This document shows, in pieces, positions 4,981-9,893 of a stretch of DNA of 9,893 nucleotides. The notes below the pieces were generated by a model that saw nothing but the letters and a program-made list of their open reading frames with translations, was not told the origin of the DNA and made no database searches. Within the stretch, counting starts at the first letter, position 1; each line of letters begins with the position of its first letter. The translations under genes and the position numbers were made by a program. The stretch is from Patescibacteria group bacterium (GTDB lineage: Bacteria; Patescibacteriota; Minisyncoccia; Minisyncoccales; PEYH01), in the NCBI GenBank assembly GCA_018901715.1, contig JAHIEL010000079.1, positions 1-9,893 on the forward strand. The letters are read 5' to 3'.

Positions 4981-5937
4981 CTATTTTTTTGAAGAACCCT
5001 TATCAGTATTATCTGGCTTATTTATTTGTTCTTGGTCTCTCTGTCGCTCTTGCTCTAGAATTTTTTCTTGTATAGTTTCAACACCGACATTTATTCGTTC
5101 CCTTGTTTCAATTCGCTCTTGGGCTTGTTCTTGGATTTTCTCTAAAATTCTTAGTTGATTTTCAGCATTGCCTTGAAGTGCTTGAAAAAATTCCTCAATT
5201 TCTTCTTTTTCCTCTATTGGCAATGCTTCTATTTTTTCTGTGAAGTTTTGCCTTAGATTTCCCTCAACTTTCTGAAGAATTTGATTCTTTTCTTCATTTT
5301 CTATTCTTTCTCTTATTCTTCCTATAATGTCTAAATTTTCAAAGTCCTTGAATTCTGAACCTTGAATATTTTGCAAGGCATTTTCTAATCTTTCCTGCAC
5401 TTGTTCTTGCTGTCCAATTTTAAACATTGATTCTTTAAATCTATCTATGTGTTCAATTCGCATTTCTTGAATTTTTTGAAGAGTTTCTTCTGAAACGGTT
5501 TGTTCAAGTTTTTCTAATATTTTTTGATGTAAAACTTGATGTTCAAAGAATTTATCCCTAAATTTTTCTGTTCTTTCATCTTCTCTATTTTGGATTTTTT
5601 CTATTGCTGCTTCTAATTTTCTTTGTTGAATTTGGTATTTTTCTCTGGCTTTTTTCAAAACACTCTCCTCTACATCGGCCTCTATCATACTTTTTATTTC
5701 TAACAATTTCTCATTTGCAATTTCCTGTCTTAATTCAGCGTCTTTAACTGGGTTAATTGTAAAAAAGAGTTTTGTATCTCGCCACCAGTCCTTAAGAAAA
5801 TAAAAAGTGTGATTTGGGAGTAGGGTTGGTTCGCTTAGGCCAAAATCATCAGCTGAAATTTCTGCTTCTTGAGCAAGCGCTACAAATCCGAACAAAAAGG
5901 AACATAGAATTAAACCAAAAATTATTTTTTTATTCAT
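4981..5937 (-). CDS. Secreted coiled-coil protein with an N-terminal DUF5667-type domain
   Basis: A 318-residue exported protein. Residues 1-22 are a signal peptide: MNKK, a hydrophobic core, and AxA-type cleavage in FVALA before QEAE. Residues ~35-85 carry the pattern typical of DUF5667 (LLPNHTFYFLKDWWRDTKLFFTINPVKDAELR, given in two parts: LLPNHTFYFLKDWW and DTKLFFTINPVKDAELR), which is common in Patescibacteria and some other bacteria. The remainder to ~300 is almost entirely charged Glu/Gln/Lys-rich helix with repeated heptad-like segments (for example EQAQERIETRERINV), so a long helical bundle or coiled coil is expected. The C-terminus is polar and disordered (NKPDNTDKGSSKK). The function is unknown; position and architecture suggest a periplasmic or cell-surface structural role. 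No Shine-Dalgarno site precedes the ATG, and a GC-rich hairpin lies 20 bases upstream. A terminator follows the gene. Confidence 0.85.
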   Translation of the reverse strand: MNKKIIFGLILCSFLFGFVALAQEAEISADDFGLSEPTLLPNHTFYFLKDWWRDTKLFFTINPVKDAELRQEIANEKLLEIKSMIEADVEESVLKKAREKYQIQQRKLEAAIEKIQNREDERTEKFRDKFFEHQVLHQKILEKLEQTVSEETLQKIQEMRIEHIDRFKESMFKIGQQEQVQERLENALQNIQGSEFKDFENLDIIGRIRERIENEEKNQILQKVEGNLRQNFTEKIEALPIEEKEEIEEFFQALQGNAENQLRILEKIQEQAQERIETRERINVGVETIQEKILEQERQRDQEQINKPDNTDKGSSKK

Positions 5938-5957
5938 ATTTTTTTTAATGATTTTTG

Positions 5958-6001
5958 CGCCCCCCGTCCTCCCTGCTGGAGAGGGCGGGGGGCGGGTAGG
6001 G
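5958..6001. repeat. GC-rich hairpin with G-quadruplex-type motif upstream of the DUF5667-type gene
   Basis: CGCCCCCCGTCCTC (5958-5971) pairs with GAGGGCGGGGGGCG (5981-5994) over 14 positions, one of them G-T, around a 9-nt loop. Four separated G3 runs on the + strand (5983-5985, 5987-5989, 5994-5996, 5999-6001) also satisfy a quadruplex motif. No T tract follows on either strand. It sits between the yjbQ stop (6012) and the next start (5937) and stands out sharply from the AT-rich surroundings. It may be a dispersed palindromic (REP-like) repeat or an RNA-stabilising hairpin. Confidence 0.8.
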
Positions 6002-6011
6002 CGATTAATTA

Positions 6012-6455
6012 TTACTCTCCTAAAATTTGAATTTGTATTTCTCTTTTCCGTGCTCTATCTAATTCAATAAACATTATACTTTGCCATGGACCGAACTGAA
6101 TTTTATTATCTTTTATATTTAGACAGACGCTTGTCGGTAAGTGTATGGCCTTGCAATGAGAATGGCCATTTGCGCATTCGTCTTCGCACATATTAACTGT
6201 TCTTTTTTCAAAGTCATCATGTTCGTAAACATTATTAACAGGTGCAATGCGTTCAAGATGTTTTTTAAGGTCTTCTAATAAAAGTGGCTCGTTCTCGTTA
6301 ACAAAAACAGTTGCTGTAGTATGGAGCGATTGAATATTTATTAATCCATCTTTTATTTTTGCTTCTTTTACAAACGCTTTTATTTTATCTGTTATATCTA
6401 TGATATCAAGCAAGCTCTTGGTTTGTAAGGAGAGTATTTTAAAAAAGGAATTCAT
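6012..6455 (-). CDS. yjbQ: YjbQ / UPF0047 family protein (secondary thiamine-phosphate synthase type)
   Basis: A 147-residue protein of the UPF0047/YjbQ family, full length for the family (about 130-145). Members show weak thiamine-phosphate synthase activity in some bacteria, but the physiological role is not settled. Visible landmarks are SLHTTATVFVNENEP (H45), ANGHSHCKA (H98, H100), the C-terminal FGPWQSIMFIELD core and the closing QIQILGE. The three conserved histidines that line the metal/active site in known structures are present. An additional cysteine cluster (C90, C94, C101) surrounds the GHSH motif. Its ATG overlaps the thrS stop in a TAATG arrangement, so it is translationally coupled to thrS; a weak AGAAG lies about 12 bases upstream inside thrS. 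A GC-rich hairpin begins 11 bases after its stop. The family call is firm; the biochemical role is uncertain. Confidence 0.93.
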   Translation of the reverse strand: MNSFFKILSLQTKSLLDIIDITDKIKAFVKEAKIKDGLINIQSLHTTATVFVNENEPLLLEDLKKHLERIAPVNNVYEHDDFEKRTVNMCEDECANGHSHCKAIHLPTSVCLNIKDNKIQFGPWQSIMFIELDRARKREIQIQILGE

Positions 6456-8176
6456 TATTTTTTCGTTTCTTCTTGTTTTTTAATTTTTGCAATAAAGTCA
6501 TCAATTTTTGCTTCTCCAATATTTCCTTTTTCTCTGCTTCTTATAGAAATTGTTTTTTCTTTTTCTTCTTTATCTCCAACAACTAAGACATATGGGATTT
6601 TTTGCATTTCTGTATTTCTAATTTTTTTGGACAAAGTTTCGTTTTCCTCTTGAATCTCAATTCTAAAGCCCTGCTTTTTTATTTTTGCTGCAACTTCTTT
6701 GGCATATTTTAAATGTTTTTCAGAAATAGGGATAATTGAAATCTGAACAGGGGAGAGCCATAATGGGAAAGCGCCTGCATAATGTTCTATCAGGACTCCA
6801 ATAAATCTTTCCACTGCACCGAGCAATGCCCTATGAATCATTATTGACTGTTCTTTCCTGCCATTTTTATTTATATAATTGACATTAAATTTCTCTGGTA
6901 GATTGAAATCAACCTGAATAGTAGTGCATTGCCATGGTCTGCCCAAGCTGTCTTTAATCTTAATATCTATTTTAGGCCCGTAAAAAGCTCCTCCGCCTTC
7001 ATCTATTTCATATTTAACTTTCAATTTATTTAGCGTTTGCTTCAGCGCATTTGTGGCTTTTTTCCAGATTTTTTCATCTCCAATATGTTTTTTAGGCATA
7101 GTAGCGAGATAGATATCTAGATTGTCTTTGCCAAAGCCAAAGTCCTTAAGCATTTTAAAGCCGTGTTCAGTGAGCTTGGTTATTTCTTCATTCAATTGTT
7201 CTTTAGCGCACCAAATATGAGCATCATCTTGAGTAAATCCGCGCACCCTTGTAAGTCCGTGCAAAACGCCTGATTTTTCATATCTATAAACAGTGCCAAG
7301 TTCTGCTAATTTTATAGGAAGGTCTTTATAGCTTCTGATTTTGGACTGGTAAATTTTTATATGAAATGGACAATTCATCGGCTTTAGCAAGTATTTGACA
7401 TTATCAATCTCAATAGGGGAATAAAGATTTTCCTTATAAAAATCCCAGTGCCCAGATGTTTTCCAAAGCTCTAAATTAGCTATGTGCGATGAACGCACCC
7501 ATTCATATCCTTCCTGGTTTAACTCTTTATATAAGTAGTCCTCAATTATTTTAACAAGAGTCGTGCCTTTAGGCATCCATAATGGCAGACCTGCTCCAAT
7601 TTCTTGGTCAAACATAAAAAGTCCGAGCTTTTTGCCCAAAACTCTGTGGTCTCTTTCCTCTGCTTGTTTAATTTTTTCAAGATAGGAATCTAATTCTTTT
7701 TTGTTTTCCCATGCAGTGCCATAAATTCTTGTGAGCATTGGGTTTCTCTCTTGTCCCTTCCAATAGGCGCCAGCAATCTTTTCCAATTTAAAGCTGTCTG
7801 CTGGAATTTCTTTTGTGGACTTTAAATGAGGTCCTTTACATAAATCAACAAAATTTCCAATTTTATAAATACTTACTTTTGAGCCGGGAAGCTCTTTAAT
7901 AAGTTCTATTTTATATGGTTGGGTTTTAAAAAGTTTAATAGCTTGGATTTTAGAAATTTCTTTTATTTCAAATTTTAAATCTTTTTTAATAATTTCTTTC
8001 ATTTTCTTTTCAATCTTGGGCAAATCATCTGGCGAGATAGGGGATTGTAAGTCAAAATCATAATAAAACCCTTGTTCAATAGCAGGGCCAATTCCAAATT
8101 TGGTTTCAGGATAAAGCTCCTGAATTGCATAAGCTAAAATATGCGATAAAGAATGTCTTAAAGTTTCTAATTTCAT
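6455..8176 (-). CDS. thrS: Threonyl-tRNA synthetase lacking the N-terminal TGS domain
   Basis: ThrRS charges tRNA-Thr and removes mischarged serine. The 573-residue protein is ~70 shorter than the E. coli enzyme because it begins directly at the editing (SAD) domain. An in-frame TAA at 8182-8180, two codons upstream of the ATG, excludes a hidden TGS extension. Editing residues are intact: HSLSH (H8, H12) and DLCKGPH (C113, H117). The class II core has MNCPFH (zinc ligand C269), motif 2 GTVYRYEKSGVLHGLTRVRG (R298), FTQDDAH (zinc ligand H320), MIHRALLGAVERFIG (zinc ligand H448, motif 3 R457), and a C-terminal anticodon-binding domain from about 472 to 569 (PVQISIIPISEKH...PYVLVVGDKE). It overlaps yjbQ by one base downstream and lies 75 bases after the histidine kinase gene. 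No Shine-Dalgarno site is seen; a TATAGA box six bases before the ATG hints at a leaderless transcript. Identification is secure. Confidence 0.98.
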   Translation of the reverse strand: MKLETLRHSLSHILAYAIQELYPETKFGIGPAIEQGFYYDFDLQSPISPDDLPKIEKKMKEIIKKDLKFEIKEISKIQAIKLFKTQPYKIELIKELPGSKVSIYKIGNFVDLCKGPHLKSTKEIPADSFKLEKIAGAYWKGQERNPMLTRIYGTAWENKKELDSYLEKIKQAEERDHRVLGKKLGLFMFDQEIGAGLPLWMPKGTTLVKIIEDYLYKELNQEGYEWVRSSHIANLELWKTSGHWDFYKENLYSPIEIDNVKYLLKPMNCPFHIKIYQSKIRSYKDLPIKLAELGTVYRYEKSGVLHGLTRVRGFTQDDAHIWCAKEQLNEEITKLTEHGFKMLKDFGFGKDNLDIYLATMPKKHIGDEKIWKKATNALKQTLNKLKVKYEIDEGGGAFYGPKIDIKIKDSLGRPWQCTTIQVDFNLPEKFNVNYINKNGRKEQSIMIHRALLGAVERFIGVLIEHYAGAFPLWLSPVQISIIPISEKHLKYAKEVAAKIKKQGFRIEIQEENETLSKKIRNTEMQKIPYVLVVGDKEEKEKTISIRSREKGNIGEAKIDDFIAKIKKQEETKK

Positions 8177-8197
8177 AGTTTATCTATAGAATCCGCG

Positions 8198-8218
8198 TGT
8201 AGATGTTTGACATCTACA
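8198..8218 (-). promoter_or_regulatory. Perfect 9-bp hairpin upstream of thrS
   Basis: TGTAGATGT (8198-8206) and ACATCTACA (8210-8218) form a perfect inverted repeat with a 3-nt spacer in the 75-bp gap between the histidine kinase gene and thrS. No T tract follows on the - strand, so it is not a standard terminator. It could be an mRNA processing or stabilising element of a joint transcript, or a protein operator just upstream of the thrS start. Confidence 0.5.
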
Positions 8219-8251
8219 TTATTGATTGTTATTGGTGAGGGCATTTTAACA

Positions 8252-9853
8252 TCATTTGATGGGTAATTCAATAAAGAATTCAGTTCCTTTGTCAATTCCC
8301 TTGGACTCAGCCCAAATTTTTCCATTGTGCAGTTCTACGAATTTTTTAGCAATGAAAAGCCCAAGTCCTGCTCCTTTTGACCATGAAGTTTTTCCTGCCT
8401 TTCCTCTTTTAAATTTTTCAAATATTTGGCTAATCTGTTCTTTATCCATACCAGCTCCAGTATCTTTAATTCTAATTAAAGCCCTTTCTCCTGATTCGCC
8501 TCTTTTTAAATCAATGCTTATATCAATGCCACCCTTTTTAGTATATTTAATTGCATTATCAATAATATTCATCATCGCTTGATTCATTTTTTCTTGGTCT
8601 ATAGATACGAAAGGTAGAGCAGTGGGCAGGGATAATTTAAGATAAAGTCCTTTTTCCTGCGCAACAATTTTAAACTCTTCTACAATTGGCTTGATCAAAT
8701 CTCCCAAAGACAGCATCTTGGCTTCTAACTTCATTTTGCCTGCTTCAATGCGAGAGACGCTTAAGAGAGTATTAACCAATTGGTTAAGTTGGCGACTGGC
8801 TTGAAAAACATTTGCAACTGGGCGCCTGATTTTTTCTGTGATTTTCCCATAAGTGCCTTCTAAGACCATTGATAAATATCCGCCTATAGCAGTGAGTGGT
8901 GTGCGGAGTTGATGCGAAGCAATAGAGAGAAACTCTGACTTGGAAGCATCTAATTTTTTCAGTTTTATATTAGCTATGGCAAGTTCTTTCGCCATTTCTT
9001 CCATCTTTTCGCGTTGCTTTACTTCGTTCAGAACGCTTTTAAGTAAAAATATACCGAAAATGAGTGATCCTGTAAAAACAGTAATATTTAAAAAGAGCTG
9101 GAGTGAAGTATTATAAAGAAAAATATTAATAAAGAGTAGCAAAATTAAGAGGGCAGTAAACAGTTCAGTGGCAATAACTTTTATATTAAAAAGATGGTGT
9201 TTTAGGATAGCGAACGAGAGAAAAACAGTCCAGAATATGGTTGCGTGCGGGCCAAAACTTGATGCCTCGGAAACTCCGAGTAAAAGTAATAAGACATTAG
9301 CCACTAGGCCTACTGATACGGCCAAGACAGTGCCAATGATTACATATTCTATTTGGAGTTTTTCCAAGACAGAAGATTTTTTTATATTTTTGAAGAATTT
9401 ATAGAGTGCCAACATAATAAAACCAAGAAAATAGATAAAGAAAGGAATATACAGTATTCCAGGAGTTACCTCGGGGATGCCATTAGTAATAATATGGGCA
9501 TCTTGAATATTATAATGAGTTGGCACAAGAGCGAGCAGAAGAAAAGGAAGAAAAATAAAAAACCGTTTTAATTTGGTTAGTTTTGAAGAGCGAGGGAATA
9601 TATAAGAGAGATAAAGAAAGAGAGGCGGAATAAGGATAGGACCAATGAGAGTTGCTTGGCTCCAACGGAGTGCTAAGAGGTCAGTTTTTGCCATATCTAC
9701 CATAAAGTTGGTAAAAACCCAGACGGCAGAATTAAATACTATTGCTGTTAGAACTTGATTAGGCCTCTTCCGAGGATTGTGAAGCAATATTGTTATTCCT
9801 AAAATTGAGGTAGCACAGATGATTGATAGAGAAACGATTTGAGCAATTAGCAT
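8252..9853 (-). CDS. Membrane sensor histidine kinase with N-terminal 7TM-type sensor
   Basis: A 533-residue two-component sensor kinase. Residues 1-272 contain about nine hydrophobic helices (roughly 3-24, 32-52, 65-86, 98-112, 131-151, 169-192, 203-219, 229-246, 252-272). The first seven resemble the histidine-kinase N-terminal 7TM region and two further helices follow. A linker coiled coil (about 275-303) leads to the HisKA dimerisation domain with H-box SIASHQLRTPL (phospho-acceptor H314). The HATPase domain has the N box NIIDNAIKYT (429-438), G1 DTGAGMD (464-470), F box IFEKFKRG and G2 GAGLGLF (494-500), so it should be an active kinase. No response regulator is in the window; it may lie beyond the right edge or elsewhere. 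The signal is unknown. It shares strand with thrS, 75 bases downstream. ATG 9853 lacks a Shine-Dalgarno site; only 40 bases upstream are visible, so an earlier start cannot be fully excluded. Confidence 0.93.
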   Translation of the reverse strand: MLIAQIVSLSIICATSILGITILLHNPRKRPNQVLTAIVFNSAVWVFTNFMVDMAKTDLLALRWSQATLIGPILIPPLFLYLSYIFPRSSKLTKLKRFFIFLPFLLLALVPTHYNIQDAHIITNGIPEVTPGILYIPFFIYFLGFIMLALYKFFKNIKKSSVLEKLQIEYVIIGTVLAVSVGLVANVLLLLLGVSEASSFGPHATIFWTVFLSFAILKHHLFNIKVIATELFTALLILLLFINIFLYNTSLQLFLNITVFTGSLIFGIFLLKSVLNEVKQREKMEEMAKELAIANIKLKKLDASKSEFLSIASHQLRTPLTAIGGYLSMVLEGTYGKITEKIRRPVANVFQASRQLNQLVNTLLSVSRIEAGKMKLEAKMLSLGDLIKPIVEEFKIVAQEKGLYLKLSLPTALPFVSIDQEKMNQAMMNIIDNAIKYTKKGGIDISIDLKRGESGERALIRIKDTGAGMDKEQISQIFEKFKRGKAGKTSWSKGAGLGLFIAKKFVELHNGKIWAESKGIDKGTEFFIELPIK

Positions 9854-9893
9854 ATTTGACTATTAAAGAATATTATGGTAAGGTTATTTTAGT

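Noticed and set aside
8177..8251. T-box riboswitch before thrS
   Set aside because: The gap is only 75 bases with a single small hairpin, no T-box sequence and no terminator/antiterminator pair.
9168..9571. Two + strand ORFs antisense to the histidine kinase membrane region
   Set aside because: Composition follows the opposite coding strand; no initiation signals or family features.
1..9893. CRISPR array, tRNA or rRNA gene, transposase or integrase
   Set aside because: No regularly spaced repeats, no cloverleaf-like or rRNA-like stretch and no mobile-element protein were seen in a by-eye reading of both strands.

Overview
The window looks like chromosomal DNA of a Patescibacteria (CPR, Parcubacteria-like) bacterium. 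The core genes are AT-rich and mostly lack Shine-Dalgarno sequences. There is a signal-peptide protein with a DUF5667-type domain, a threonyl-tRNA synthetase without a TGS domain, and a multi-TM histidine kinase of a type frequent in that group. TGA is a normal stop, so the code is standard. The phylum assignment is inference from gene content; no marker gene was compared.

Layout. Positions 1-1059 (+) hold the C-terminal three quarters of GatB, cut by the left edge. From 1100 to about 2033 (+) lies a small unit: a HAD-fold hydrolase (1151-1681), an unrecognised 59-residue ORF (1763-1942), a perfect 16-bp hairpin (1965-2000) and a likely + strand terminator (2013-2033). The terminator and half of the hairpin lie in the 3' end of miaA. 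Positions 1983-2894 (-) are miaA. Positions 2944-3604 (+) are a second unit: a consensus promoter, a secreted 158-residue beta-rich protein (3030-3506), and a strong terminator built on two inverted DnaA-box-like sequences. Then, all on the - strand, come miaB (3606-4919), a secreted coiled-coil DUF5667-type protein (4981-5937), a GC-rich hairpin/G-rich block (5958-6001), yjbQ/UPF0047 (6012-6455), thrS (6455-8176) and a 7TM-type sensor histidine kinase (8252-9853).

Function. The core theme is tRNA and translation. GatB makes Gln-tRNA and/or Asn-tRNA by transamidation, ThrRS charges tRNA-Thr, and MiaA then MiaB make ms2i6A37 on tRNAs that read UNN codons. The - strand genes read as HK > thrS > yjbQ > DUF5667 gene, a terminator, then miaB and miaA. 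miaB and miaA are split by the oppositely oriented secreted-protein unit.

Most unusual part. The two + strand units differ from everything around them. They have higher GC (about 40-50% on lines counted by hand, against about 25-32% in core-gene lines), strong Shine-Dalgarno sites, near-consensus sigma-70-type promoters with identical TATACT -10 boxes and 17-nt spacers, and their own hairpins. Each ends at the 3' end of a mia gene. They look like small acquired or fast-evolving cargo units set between housekeeping genes. No mobile-element gene, CRISPR array, rRNA or tRNA was seen.
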